Counted from the first letter of the stretch, positions 34,748 to 45,380 are shown. The stretch is 64,000 bases of DNA from Gari tellinella (GCA_922989275.2 OV277864.1:26795550-26859549), one strand, 5' to 3'. Translations and numbers: made by a program. The notes: a model not told the origin generated them from the sequence alone.

Positions 34748-34994
34748 CAGTGGAAAAGACATTATTCTTTCCCAATAAATGTGTTTACGCTTAAACTATT
34801 ATTTCCATTGCAACCTGTTTGGAGCCAGATCAGAGGCCGGGTAACCTGGCATCTAATCAGGCTCCAAACTGTTTGCCACTCGGATTGAAATAAATAGTCA
34901 GAGTTGTCAACAAGTTGTCATTTTCTACATTTGATTGCCCTGCGTTTGTGTATCGTTTGCGTTTAAATGGGAAAGAATAATGTATTCTCTACTG
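34748..34994. mobile_element. TA-flanked MITE, 'CAGTGGAGAA' family, complete
   Basis: CAGTGGAAAAGACATTATTC on the left, ATTCTCTACTG on the right, TA on both sides. The core is CCTGTTTGGAGCCAGATCAG mirrored by CTAATCAGGCTCCAAACTGT. Confidence 0.8.
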
Positions 34995-35139
34995 TAATCA
35001 CTGTGTGACATACTCGCTGTAAGCATGTTAACAGTTAAAACAATGCACACTGATCTTGGTCTACATGATAAACCGTGGAGTTTTAATGGTGATTAAATAT
35101 AAGACAGCTAGGATGGTATGAGTTATTGAAGTTCCAACC

Positions 35140-35323
35140 AGCTCCAGATAAGGGAGGTATTTTGAAAATATCTTTATGCCTGCTCAAAATCCTATGGTGT
35201 GACTACTCATTAGAATTGTCTCAAAGAGACGATTCTAATGAGCAGTCATACTATAGGGTTTGGTTTAAACATAATAGTAAAACTGTTGAAAATAGTTAGT
35301 TTACTCCCTCTTATCTTGCGCCT
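35140..35323. mobile_element. 'CAGGGCTCCAGATAAGGGG' MITE
   Basis: AGCTCCAGATAAGGGAGGTA on the left, CTCCCTCTTATCTTGCGCC on the right. The hairpin ATTAGAATTGTCTCAAAGAG is mirrored by ACGATTCTAATGAGCAG. Confidence 0.7.
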
Positions 35324-35639
35324 ATAGTTCTATTATAGACAAACAATAGATCCAATAAATTAATGATTAGTCAAACCCACAACACAATAGTTAATATAAA
35401 GGCGAGATCACACAGGCCTATGTTATCATCAGTGAACCATTTCATCTCATCAAGGGAGACAGATCATCCCATCAAGGGAGAAAACTATTACTGATCAAAG
35501 GGAGAGAAATGTGATAATCAGTTCAATACAGAGTTACGAAACTTGAGATATCATGATGAGACTATTTCAATGCTGCATGTAAACTGGTATAGATGTGAAC
35601 TCACCGTTGTCTCAGAATTAGGTGTCTTTAGACACAATA

Positions 35640-35842
35640 AAGTAAAACCTCTCCATTACGACCACTTAAAATTAGGCTGATTGATGGCATGTTAGACAGA
35701 TGGCAGCTTAAAGCAAGATTAAAGTAAAGCAGAAAATTCCTATTAGAACTTTCTGCTTTGCATTCATCTTGCTTAAGCAGCCACCTGTCTTAAACATTGA
35801 CAATTGAGCTCATGTAGTGGTAATAATAGAGAGATTTTACTG
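35640..35842. mobile_element. TA-type MITE, 'CAGTAAAACCTCTC' family
   Basis: The left end AGTAAAACCTCTCCATTACG and right end TAATAGAGAGATTTTACTG are inverted. The core AAAGCAAGATTAAAGTAAAG is mirrored. Confidence 0.7.
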
Positions 35843-35934
35843 TTTTGTGTCCAAAGACACCCAAAGTCTCTGAGAAAACAGCGAGTTGGTGAAGGGCCTT
35901 CAGACATTGGCTTGTGCCCACTATATAGGACATA

Positions 35935-36120
35935 GGCAAACAGTGTAGACTATGATCAGACGCCGCATAATGCGGCGTCTGATCAGAGTCTACACTGTTT
36001 GCTGATTGGAATTTCAATATAAAATAAATTGAAAATGAAAATTTTGAACAGGCATCTCTTTGATAAAAAATCGGCTAATCAAATATATAAACATGAAAGA
36101 ATCCACTGGGCGTAAATGGG
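35935..36120. mobile_element. TTAA-type MITE with strong central hairpin
   Basis: The hairpin at 35934-36002 pairs GCAAACAGTGTAGACTATGA and TCAGAGTCTACACTGTTTGC round CGCCGCATAATGCGGCG. The right end CGTAAATGGG is followed by TTAA. The left end is not clear. Confidence 0.55.
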
Positions 36121-36484
36121 TTAAGTTTAAAAGTTAACTGAATTCTACACTGATATATCACAAGTCTCTAGAAATTTAAGTGGAAATGGTTCACTGATGG
36201 TAACAGTCATGCCATTATAGAACAGAATGCAAACCTCATGCGAATATTTATCGCAACATTTCATTCGTTGTGACGTTAATGATCCGTTGTGCAGTTGACT
36301 TATCATCTGTAAGGGAACCAAGGATAAATTGAATCAAACAAACATGCAAAGCATTCCATAAACTACATGCAGCAAAATGCAGTAACTACATGTACAGTGC
36401 TCCCTCTGTACACCAACAGCCAATGGGAGACAAAAATTGTGTGTGTTGTTAGGAAGGAGCTGTTATAGGTAGGGAAATTGGTTT

Positions 36485-36640
36485 ACATTTGCAAACAGCC
36501 TAAATCCTGATCAGATGCAAGGTAACGCAGTGTCTGATCTGAATTCAAGCTATTTGTCACTCATCATTATGTTTCTTTCTGTCAACATGTCAATTATGTG
36601 ACTGAGAAAAAACAGCAGACGACAGTGTTAAGCAGATGAT
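36485..36640. mobile_element. MITE relic with palindromic core
   Basis: TTGCAAACAGCCTAAATCCT and TCTGATCTGAATTCAAGCTA form worn arms round GCAAGGTAACGCAGTG. The AGCAGACGACA word beyond it matches the right side of the GTCGTCTGCT families. Ends uncertain. Confidence 0.4.
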
Positions 36641-37016
36641 TTTGCCATCGTTGAAATGTTGGACATAATTGTCATTTTTTGGGAACAGTGGCAAGCGTTG
36701 TTGTAAGGAGGGAATTGTTGTTCAGAGGGTCGTTGTGGGAAAGGAGAACTGTACTTCATATCCCAGACATTGATTTGTTGTAATTGTAAAGTCATCAATA
36801 GATTTTTGTGCTGAAATATTGATCATGTGAATGCTGGGACAGCTTTTAAGACGGGTAGATGCCTAGTGCAGAAAAGATTAAATCAGAAAACTCCTTTTGG
36901 AACTTACTGCATTAATTTTGTCTTTCATTATACATAAGCATGTCATTATAAATAAGCACATTTCTTCAATACAGTATAACCACAGGTGGTGTAGGATAAA
37001 GCAGTGTGCCGATTAA

Positions 37017-37260
37017 CCCTTTCCCTGATAGAAGCGACTTTTAGCACATGCATTTTATTCTTCCGCTGAAGAAAATTGTTCCAATATAAACCGTACTGAA
37101 TATGTGTCATATTTAATACTTTCCTTATTCTAGCTGGTAATAGCTTAAAGCAGGCTGAAAGTAAAGCAGAATGCGCCTTAGGGCGCATTCTGCTTTACTT
37201 TCAACCTGCGTTAAGTAGTCACCTATCTTCAATAGTATAACTAGGCTATCAGGTAAAGGG
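37017..37260. mobile_element. TTAA MITE, 'CCCATTACCCC' family, complete
   Basis: TTAA at 37013-37016 and 37261-37264. Palindrome AAAGCAGGCTGAAAGTAAAG / CTTTACTTTCAACCTGCGTT round GCGCCTTAGGGCGC. Confidence 0.8.
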
Positions 37261-37269
37261 TTAAAGCAG

Positions 37270-37475
37270 GTTTTAGATAAACAGCCAAACTTTGATATTT
37301 GAAACTCGCAGAAGTGGAACATATCGGTATTTCAAAGTGAAAACACGGCTTTGCCACGTTTTAACATTAAATACAGATATGTTCTACTTCAGTGAGCTTG
37401 AGAAATAGAAATATTCATCATAAATATGAGTTATCACTCAACTTAAACATTGTTCTAGATAGTGAAGTTTGACGG
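37270..37475. mobile_element. Worn 'CAGTCGAACTTCGATATCTC' MITE
   Basis: TTTGATATTTGAAACTCGCA on the left and GTGAAGTTTGACGGTA on the right are weak mirrors. The centre ACACGGCTTTGCCACGTTTT is the diagnostic hairpin of this family. Confidence 0.5.
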
Positions 37476-37640
37476 TATGCCATTTGACATTTGGGTCCCA
37501 AAACATGGTAAGTTCCAGAATGATATTGAAGCAAGGTGCACACCAACTAGTAAAACATGGTAACTACCAGCTATAGTAAATATATTTCTGACTTTACATT
37601 TACAGCATGATCAAACATTTTAGCAGTAAAGCTACTTTAA

Positions 37641-37846
37641 CCCATTTATGCTTTGACATTTCCCTGGATTGTGCTGGAAATTTTAGGGTTGTTTAATGTA
37701 TGTGATATCTTATTTTTCCATATAACTAACCATTACAGCAAACAGTGTGGAACCAGATAAGATACTTCATTTTGTGCCATTTCACCTGGGTGAATACTGC
37801 TTGCTATAGAACGCCTTTTTGGGGGTGATAGGCATTACCAAATGGG
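37641..37846. mobile_element. TTAA MITE, 'CCCATTTATGCTTTGAC' family
   Basis: TTAA at 37637-37640 and 37847-37850. CCCATTTATGC on the left, GCATTACCAAATGGG on the right. It holds half a core (GCAAACAGTGTGGAACCAGA). A truncated 'CTCATTACCCCAT' element starts at the same right-hand TTAA. Confidence 0.6.
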
Positions 37847-38289
37847 TTAACTCATTACCCCATAGCCTTTTAGTCCAGGACAGATACGGTTTTACCTCAA
37901 ACAAATTGCAAAAGAAATGAAACTATTTCCATTATGTAGATATTAGAAAAATAAGGCTTATGTAAAAAATCGCCATAAAAATCCAGTGCGGTTTACGAAA
38001 TATTCGCGAAAATATATGCCCATCTATTTTACAATTCTGCTGACTGACGTGAGCCACCATACCTGCGTATTTGTCCCCGGATGTTAAGCACCGGAAGATG
38101 TCGGATAAGATGCAGGCACTCAGCATTTTCTAGAGATTGCCATAGTTTAATTAAAAGGTAGGTAAAACCATCAAATAAAGAATGAAAATTACCAGACAAT
38201 GCTTAAGTCCACCTTATTCTAAGCGCACAGCCTGATTATTAGCATATGCGGTATAAACACCCGAATGTGTGTAGTTTACAAACTTTTGA

Positions 38290-38324
38290 TGACGTCATTA
38301 TAATATTTACTATTGATGACGTCA
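38290..38324. promoter_or_regulatory. Pair of perfect TGACGTCA (CRE-like) palindromes
   Basis: TGACGTCA at 38290-38297 and 38317-38324 sits in two near-identical 27-bp neighbours. It could be cAMP-response-type sites or just a short tandem duplication; no adjacent gene supports a regulatory role. Confidence 0.3.
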
Positions 38325-38644
38325 TAATAGTATTTGTATGTCCAGAACACCTTCTATAAATCAAGATTCTGGTATTTGCATGTGTTATAAATACAAAACA
38401 TGTTGATAGCATTGTATATTATGAACTTCTTTTACTGTATTTGCTTTTTGTTGATAAAAGAAATAAAATGAATTTCATTACTGACGTACGGTTTTTTAAA
38501 AATATCTACGGAAGCCCATTTTGGCCATAAGATGGCTACATTTATTATTTGTTCTGAAGTACTTTTTCGCGATAATAATGTGTTTTTAAAAGTAATTTGG
38601 TCACTCAATGTACATGAGATCACTTTTATATCTGCCTGAATGTC

Positions 38645-39240
38645 CAAATGTCTGTATTTCGGTATGTCTGTCCATCACACACTCTTTATTTATAGTGATA
38701 TGAGAGAAAACTTGGGATCCCTTGTAAGTTGTTTAATAGGCTATCCTCCGAAGATCTTCGGAACAACAACAATATCCGCTATTTTGATTATGATATTCAT
38801 ATAGGGTAATGTAATAGGATATACCTGTTTTAAGTATAGTTCCTTAAAAAATTCAGGGTATCGAACTTAGCTGTGCACATTGGCCTTACTTTGGTTAAAA
38901 AATACAGTAGATCTAGATTGTAAGTAAAATCTTGACACTTATTGATTGCTATACTCTGACAACTTGTCAGTCTGTTTGTCTCTGTAGATCTATCTGTCTG
39001 ACCGAGTGCCTGTCCACCATACTCTCTTTATTCTTTAAGCAGGTAACACTTGTGTTTCCAATACCTTGTTTAATAGGCTATCATCCAAAGGTCTTCGGAA
39101 AACAATATATTTTATTATGATATATTTTAAGGGTACTGCATTTTGCTATCTCTGATCTAATTACATTTCCATAATTTTTTCAGAGTATAGAAATGAGCTG
39201 TGTTCATAGTCCGTAATTTGGTTAAAGAACACTATGGTAT
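38645..39240. repeat. Two diverged direct copies of a sequence of about 300 bp
   Basis: 38645-38910 and 38955-39240 share, in order, TGTCTGTCCA-like, TTGTTTAATAGGCTATC, AAGATCTTCGGAA / AAGGTCTTCGGAA, TATGATAT, and GAGCTGTG / TAGCTGTG followed by TTTGGTTAAA. It lies directly upstream of the decayed FEN1-like gene. Confidence 0.6.
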
Positions 39241-39268
39241 TCCTATTAGTCAATCGATTTTCAACTGA

Positions 39269-40190
39269 TGGAGAAAGAATGTTCTGTTTACAAAAGAAAC
39301 CCCTTTTCGTTCAAAGAAGGATCATTTCTTGACAAATAGTGCAAAAAAGCAAGCTTTCATTAATCTTCTTGCTGAAACACTTCAAACTATCGGGTGTGAA
39401 GTGGTTCATGTCAGGGCCGATTCTGATGTGACAATTGTGAAAACAGCCGTCGAATCTTCATATGGACAACCAACAACATTCGTCGGTGAAGAAACGGACT
39501 TGCTCGTTCTCTTGTGCTTCTATGCCGATCTTCAGACAAATGACATTATCTTTCGATCAGACAAAAACTCTATTTCAAACCGAAAGCTGAACATTTGGAG
39601 CATTCAGAAAACCAAGAAGGTTCTTGGTTTGCAAATGTGTTATATCCTTTCTGCCTTACACGCCTTTACTGGATGCGATACAAATTCGCGCATTTTCGCG
39701 ATTGGGAAAGGGAAAACTTTGAAAAAGGTATAGTCTAGTGAATTGTTACGGACAGAATTTGCAGAGTTTCAAGAACGAACATCCCGAGAACAAGTGCCCA
39801 ATGTTTGTGATAGAATTCTTGTTCCACTGTTCAACGGATCAAGCTTCAGCGACTTGAACACCTTACGCTTGCGCCTTTTCACTGAGAAGACTATCAACAG
39901 TTTGAACACTGTACAGATACACACACTGCCTACAGCTAGATACCACTGTCTCATCTTTAGACTCGAAATTGAACTGAAGTAGCCGAAATGGACGCAAAAC
40001 TTTGGGGATAGAAGCTGGAGAACGGACTAGATCTATATGTTTCTGTTGAAACAGACATGCCTCAGCTCCAGCAGAACTTTTTGCAAATATAAGATGCAAG
40101 TGTATAGGGGAGTCAATTGTGACTCGAGGCTATACTCATGTAGAAAGCATTGGCTTCAGTGTTCCGTTGTGTGAAAATAATACAGAGGTT
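39269..40190 (+). pseudogene. Decayed gene of an uncharacterised FEN1/PIN-like, mobile-element-associated family
   Basis: An open frame runs from 39269 to an in-frame TAG at 39731-39733 and continues in the same frame to 39982; a second frame continues past 39988 with a further stop near 40009. The first part has the metal-site pattern of FEN1/XPG-like nucleases: ADSDVTIV (Asp 31, 33 counted from 39329), EETDLLVLL (Glu 54-55, Asp 57) and HAFTGCDTNSRIFAIGKGK, like the GCD..(I)..IG helical turn. The later part (LNTLRLRLFTEK, HTLPTA) and a worn Cys-poor tail follow the layout of multi-copy invertebrate proteins I recall only as uncharacterised. At least two stops and a frame change make it inactive. 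Assignment to FEN1/PIN is inference from motifs. Confidence 0.6.
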
Positions 40191-40276
40191 CTAGCTGCTC
40201 TTATAGTCCTGAAAGTGACTTCAGTCTGGAATATAATATATAAACCTATATACAAGCCACATGAATGAACTCTTTC

Positions 40277-40455
40277 ATAGTGTATCGGAAATTGTGCGAC
40301 TCAAAGTCACACCTGCATGACTATTGAAAACAGTGTACATATACATATATATGAACACGCAATATGTGTTGGTTACCTAAAAGTCATGCTGAAATATGAC
40401 TATCAGTGGTCATGCAGATGTGACTTTGAGTCGTCCCGTTTCCGACTACTCAGTG
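40277..40455. mobile_element. Inverted-repeat element of about 180 bp
   Basis: The left arm GTGTATCGGAAATTGTGCGA and CTCAAAGTCACACCTGCATG is mirrored on the right by CATGCAGATGTGACTTTGAG and TTTCCGACTACTCAGT. Arms of about 45 bp, non-coding, just after the pseudogene. Confidence 0.6.
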
Positions 40456-40878
40456 ATAGAGTTACTATACTGCGCAAGCATTACTGGGTCCTTTGAGACG
40501 TGTTTAACCTGACCGCCAGTCTGATAAAAATAATCTATACATTCAAATAGAACTGTTTTCATTTAATATTGTTTCTAATAACATAACCTAGGGTGCGAGC
40601 GGTAAATAACACTCATTGTTTATTTCTCGTATATAAAAAGTGGTTTAACTATGCACATGAGGTTGTCTCACTAAAATGTGCATCACTACGGGCTGTCAAA
40701 AATGTGTAAACTAATATAGTGGCGGTGATCGAGTGGCTATAGATTGGAAGGGATAGGGGGTGTTTGCTCTCATGGTTTATCCTGAATGAGTAGGAATTTA
40801 CTTTTGAACTACCTTTTGCATGTTTACTCAATTGAGCGGTCCATCTACGAGCCATTCATTGACTTATATAGGGCAGAC

Positions 40879-40902
40879 AATAATAATAATAATAATAATA
40901 AA
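40879..40902. repeat. (AAT)n microsatellite, possible minus-strand retroelement tail
   Basis: Eight AAT units followed by AAAGACTTTATTTATTTAAC. Read on the minus strand this is a typical simple-repeat tail of a truncated non-LTR element, but no ORF remains. Confidence 0.6.
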
Positions 40903-41486
40903 GACTTTATTTATTTAACGAGAGAACTCATTTGGTAAAGACCAATCTTCCATGAGGCCCTCAACATATATACAGGTACATAAAACAAAAGACATTTCAT
41001 ACATTAATGTCGAGATCTCTCCAATCACATTTCAGAGATCACAATTCCATTTCTAATTTCCATTTATCTCCCGGGGGAGGACGCCTGGACCCCAACCAGT
41101 AGGCCTACATGTCAAGTTCAATATTCAGAAACTAAAACAGTTAGTAACTACAAGGTCGGCAGCCTAGCTAAAACGTTTGTAGTGCTACATTACCTCTTGG
41201 TTGTGTTAAAATGGAATACCTTTAGCAGAATTAAAGGTTCGTCCTAAAACAATTATGTATAGATCTGATATAAATGAACTTTTAAAAAAATTAGATGGTT
41301 CACACAGATAGTATTCACTATTCAGTGCCACAAAACACAATTCAGAGCTCACGATTTCAGTTCTTATTTCCATTTTTCCCCGGTGTAGGTCAGCCAACAT
41401 TTGTCAATCTCAAGTTAAAACTACAAAGTCGGCAGCAATATCTCATTAACAGGGCTGACATTTTTCCAAAATAATGTGATTTTTAT

Positions 41487-41590
41487 CCTTGCAGAGGGTA
41501 GCTTACAGCAGACTGAAAGTAAAGCAGAGTGTGCATTAAAGCACATTCTGCTTTAATTTCAGTCTGCGTTAACTAATCGTGCTTGAAAAA
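41487..41590. mobile_element. Core of a 'CCCATTACCCC'-type MITE without termini
   Basis: ACAGCAGACTGAAAGTAAAG ... CTTTAATTTCAGTCTGCGTT mirrored round GTGCATTAAAGCAC. Inserted in the satellite-like repeat. Confidence 0.6.
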
Positions 41591-42061
41591 TAGAAGATTT
41601 GGAAATCTTAGGAGTTTGCAAGATCAACTTATGGCAGCCCTGCATAAAGAACTTTTTTATGTCTTATATAAGGGAGCTCTGAACAAACGTGTATTTTATC
41701 ACACAGATCGTACTCACTGCCCCCAAACTCTCAAAACACACTCTTTAGAGCTCACCATTCCAGTTCTAATTTTTCTTTTTTTGTCCAGGGGAGAATCCCA
41801 ATCCCCAACCTAGCGTTGGCAAAAACAAGATTCAGAAACTCAAAGAAGATCTAGAAATCTACAAAGTCAGAAGCCTAAAAAATATGTTTAATATGTCTAA
41901 TAGTAACGGAGCTTTGAAAAAAAAATTGTATGGTTCACATACATCGTATTCAGTGCCCCAAATCTCTCCAAACACTCTTCATAGCTCACCATTCCAGTTC
42001 TTATTTATCATTTTTCTCGCGGGGGAGCCTCCCCCTCACCATCAGGAGGGGGACAGACCTA

Positions 42062-42078
42062 CCCCCCCCCCCCCCCCC
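42062..42078. repeat. Run of 17 C
   Basis: Uninterrupted homopolymer at the end of a copy of the satellite-like repeat. Its true length is open to sequencing error. Confidence 0.85.
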
Positions 42079-42225
42079 AGATGTGCGTAAACATTCATTA
42101 AAGTCTGGCTACGCCCATGTTATATAGCGCCTGTTCTTGGTTTAAACTTTGTGTATAGCAGTAAGACTGGAAAGGTTTGTTTATGTTTTGTGATTCTCAA
42201 TTCATTATCAAGTATAGTCTAGCTA

Positions 42226-42415
42226 CAGTGGCGAAAACGTTATTATTTCACAATAAGCGCTTTTCCAATTGCAATAAGTTGGGATACAGATCAGACACTG
42301 GGTAATTCGGCGTCTGATAAGACTCAAAACAGTTTGCCACTCATATTGAAATAAATAGATCTAGAAAGAAATTTAAAAAAGTGTAATTTTGTTCACTTCA
42401 GTGTTTTGCGTTATA
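42226..42415. mobile_element. TA-flanked MITE, 'CAGTGGAGAA' family, right end missing
   Basis: The left end CAGTGGCGAAAACGTTATTA is preceded by TA. The core TTGGGATACAGATCAGACAC is mirrored by GGCGTCTGATAAGACTCAAA. Confidence 0.6.
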
Positions 42416-42749
42416 TAAGTTAATGTCAAGGTCAAATTTAGATTGTGAAGGTCATGTAGTGCATTTCAACATGTATGGTTTGTTTATTCTTTACTTAGAC
42501 TGATTCTGCATTATAATAAGGTGTTTTACCATTTATAATGGCTGTAAGTGTTTTCCAATAATAGAACAGTGTGTCACTTCTGAACGACTTTTGTTATTTT
42601 TTGTCCATTTATTACTACTCGGGTACCATTTTACAGGTGAAAAAAATCCAATTTGCGCATACACTATCAATGGCGATTTTTAATACATGATAGAACACAT
42701 CTTAAAGGACCAAAATATGTTAACCGCGTTTCTTTTGCAATTTGTTTTA

Positions 42750-43007
42750 GGTTTGGCGAATTTTTCACCTATCTGTCCTGGACTATTTTTCGGATATTGA
42801 AAATAGGTGACAACTTAAATCAGGTTGAAAGTAAAGAAGAATGTGCCCACATTCTACTTTACTTTCAACCTGCTTTAAGCTGCCTTCTGCAAGAATATTT
42901 CAAATATTTCTCATGATATATCATATTCATGACTATTAAACAGAAATATTTTCTTTGATGAAGGAATAAATTTAAGGCGTCAAAAGGCGTATTTTTGGGT
43001 TAACGGG
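42750..43007. mobile_element. TTAA MITE, 'CCCATTACCCC' family, reverse orientation
   Basis: The core AGGTTGAAAGTAAAGAAGAA ... CTACTTTACTTTCAACCTGC comes before the GGCGTATTTTTGGG segment. TTAA at 43008-43011. The left end is not clear. Confidence 0.6.
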
Positions 43008-43284
43008 TTAAATTAAGGTTGCATGCTATGTAAGTCAAACTTCTGTATAACATGCCATAACTGTATAAACAAACACATCAAACCATGCGGTTCGTCATCA
43101 TAGGATGTTTCATTGCACACAGAAGTTATAACCTCCTGGGGAAAATGTGGAAAACAAATCTATTAGAACATAATTATAAGAACTAGGCAGTGTAATTTCT
43201 TAGCCACTATAATAATTATGTACAAATAAGCACTGTTCTAACTATATATGTACATGTATAAATATCACACTAAGTATGTTACTA

Positions 43285-43671
43285 GGGTAAAACCTCTCTA
43301 TTATGACTACTTCAATGTGTCAATTATTATGTGTTAAAGGCAGGTGACTGCTTAAAACAAGGTGCTTTCTGTTTTGTCGTCACCTTGCTTTAAGCTGTCA
43401 CCTGTATCTTATATAATTAATTAATCTTAGCTTTGGTGGTTTTAACCCTTAGTCTGCCACTCACGACTATAGCTCCATATGCAAACAGCTTGGATCCAGA
43501 TGAGACGCCGAGTAACTCGGCGTCTCATCCAGATCCAAGCTGTTTGACACTCGGACAACATTTTCAGCAATTTTGAGCAACTTTGAAGCACTTTGAAACT
43601 TAAAGCAGACGAGAAATATAGCAGACAACAATTTATTTGGCGGGCTAAGGGTTAATAGTGAGGTTTTACTG
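43285..43671. mobile_element. TA-type MITE 'CAGTAAAACCTCTC' interrupted by a TTAA MITE
   Basis: The left end GGTAAAACCTCTCTATTATG and right end GAGGTTTTACTG. The core AAAACAAGGTGCTTTCTGTT ... GTCACCTTGCTTTAAGCTGT is complete. A 206-bp element sits inside at 43446-43651. With it and one TTAA removed, the right arm reads GTGGTTTTAATAGTGAGGTT, as in intact copies. Confidence 0.8.
43446..43651. mobile_element. TTAA MITE, 'CCCTTAGCCCGCCA' family, nested
   Basis: TTAA at 43442-43445 and 43652-43655. The ends CCCTTAGTCTGCCACTCACG and TGGCGGGCTAAGGG differ internally. The central hairpin pairs AACAGCTTGGATCCAGATGA with TCATCCAGATCCAAGCTGTT round GACGCCGAGTAACTCGGCGTC. Another copy is at 56009-56214. 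Confidence 0.85.
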
Positions 43672-43856
43672 TATATACATTATTTTGTTTCAGTTGGCAT
43701 AACTGATCTGCATTCAAAGACAAAGAAGGGAACGGTTAAACGGCAACACATGCCTCACAGAACATATATACATTCTCATAACAATAGAAATGTCATTTGC
43801 ACACAATAACTTATAATAAACAAACACGTCTCTTTACTCTATAGTTTCTGTCTTGT

Positions 43857-44165
43857 TTTGAAGACAAGTGACCACTGAAAGCAGGTTGAAAGTATAGTAG
43901 AATTATGCCTTAAGGCACATTCTGCTTAACGTTCAGTCTGCTTTAAGCTACCATCTGCTTAGGATAAAGGAAATATTTCTTATGTTGCAAAATAAAACAG
44001 TTCCAATGTATACAGTGATGAATATGCACCATAAGAGATATTTTCTTTACCCCAGCTGCAAATGATAGCTTAAAGCAGGCTGAAAGTAAAGCAGAATGTG
44101 CCTTAAGACACATTTTGCTTTACTCTCAACCTGCTTTAAGAGATACCCTTCTTCAAAACTAGAAA
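43857..44165. mobile_element. Two adjacent 'CCCATTACCCC' cores
   Basis: Two palindromes (43877-43955 and 44072-44143) lie in one block in opposite left-right contexts, so two elements of the family seem to be fused or truncated together. The second has AAAGCAGGCTGAAAGTAAAG and its mirror. Confidence 0.6.
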
Positions 44166-44476
44166 CAGGCTATGAAGTGTTTGGTTATAAGTGGTGATAC
44201 TAGCTCGTCAAAGTGGCAAGCATAATAAGAGCACTATGAAAACTGCTGACATAGCAACACCCAATCTTCAACTCATAATTAGTCTTTTCACGTAAAACAC
44301 TTCAATGGTGATGAGGAAAAACAAAACCATCAGATAATCGCCCGTCTATTTTTAATTGATTAAATTGCAGTCAGGCAGACTGCTTCTATCAGTCTTGTCT
44401 ATTTTATGCTATAATTGCCACATTTGATAAACTGTTTACCATGCCACAGTGGTAATTCAAAATCAATAACATTTAA

Positions 44477-44692
44477 CACTTTGCATGATGGGTAATTTTT
44501 TTGTCTGCAACACTTGTCGTCTGCTATTGTTCTAAAAATAGATTTTTCTAAATTAATTTTCAAAAAAGAGTCAGAGTGTCAAACAGTTTTGATCCTGATG
44601 AGATGGGGTGTTATGCAGCATCTTATCAAGATCCAAACTGTTTGCGCAGATAATCACAATTCTGCTACTAGCATGCAAGCCGTTAATGGGCA
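44477..44692. mobile_element. TTAA MITE, 'CTCTTTGCATGCTGGGTA' family, complete
   Basis: TTAA at 44473-44476 and 44693-44696. Left CACTTTGCATGATGGGTAAT, right GCTACTAGCATGCAAGCCG. Core AAACAGTTTTGATCCTGATG / ATCAAGATCCAAACTGTTTG. Confidence 0.75.
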
Positions 44693-45131
44693 TCAACTGT
44701 GATAACGGGCACCAACATTCCCTTACACTGTAACCATGACAAATATTTTACATTCTAATACATCATATTGAAATCTTTCCTTATATTTTCATTTAATTCT
44801 AGAAACAAAATCAGAATATTTGAACAACACTTAAAAGATTTAGGTTGATCAACAAATATACAGAACCAAAACAAAGTTATCTCAGGACATGGACCATAGC
44901 AGGGAAAAGCAGCATCGATCTTAATATTGGCACACTCAAACTGACAATTATTATTTTTATATTACATCCAGAAAAAATATCCTGATCTCATTTCAAGTGT
45001 ACATGATGAAATTTCCTACAAATAATTACTATTCCTCTTTAACTCTGGGCTCTCAACAGCAGGACATTCTAAGGATGCCTCTCTCTACTATTTACTGATA
45101 AACTTTAAAGATAAGCATTGTTCCTTCTTAA

Positions 45132-45380
45132 CCCTTTACCCCATAAGTACGTCTTTTTACGCCTTTGAATTATTCATCTACCGAAAAAACATTGTTCCTT
45201 TTGATACAGTAATGAATATATGCAATAAGAAATATTTTCTATATCCTGTCAGATAATAGCTTAAAGCAGGTTGAAAGTAAAGCAGAATGTGCCTTAAGGC
45301 ACATTCTGCTTTACTTTCAACCTGCTTTAAGTAGTCAACTATTTTCAAAACTAGAAACAGCTAGGCTATGGGGTAATAGG
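45132..45380. mobile_element. TTAA MITE, 'CCCATTACCCC' family, complete
   Basis: TTAA at 45128-45131 and 45381-45384. Perfect core mirror AAAGCAGGTTGAAAGTAAAG round GTGCCTTAAGGCAC. Confidence 0.8.

Larger units (their letters stand above)
41020..42080. repeat. Satellite-like repeat of about 300 bp, about four diverged copies
   Basis: Recurring blocks are CAGAGCTCACGATTTCAGTT-like, GGGGGAGG/GGGGAG, AAACTACAAAGTCGGCAGC and TTAGATGGTTCACACAGATA. The copies near 41020, 41330, 41730 and 41940 differ in length. One is broken by a palindromic MITE relic at 41487-41590. Confidence 0.65.

Noticed and set aside
35590..35640. Possible small upstream NCKX exon on the minus strand (donor-like GGTGAGTTC)
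   Set aside because: The translated piece is too short and has no NCKX-like motif; a donor-like word alone is not enough.
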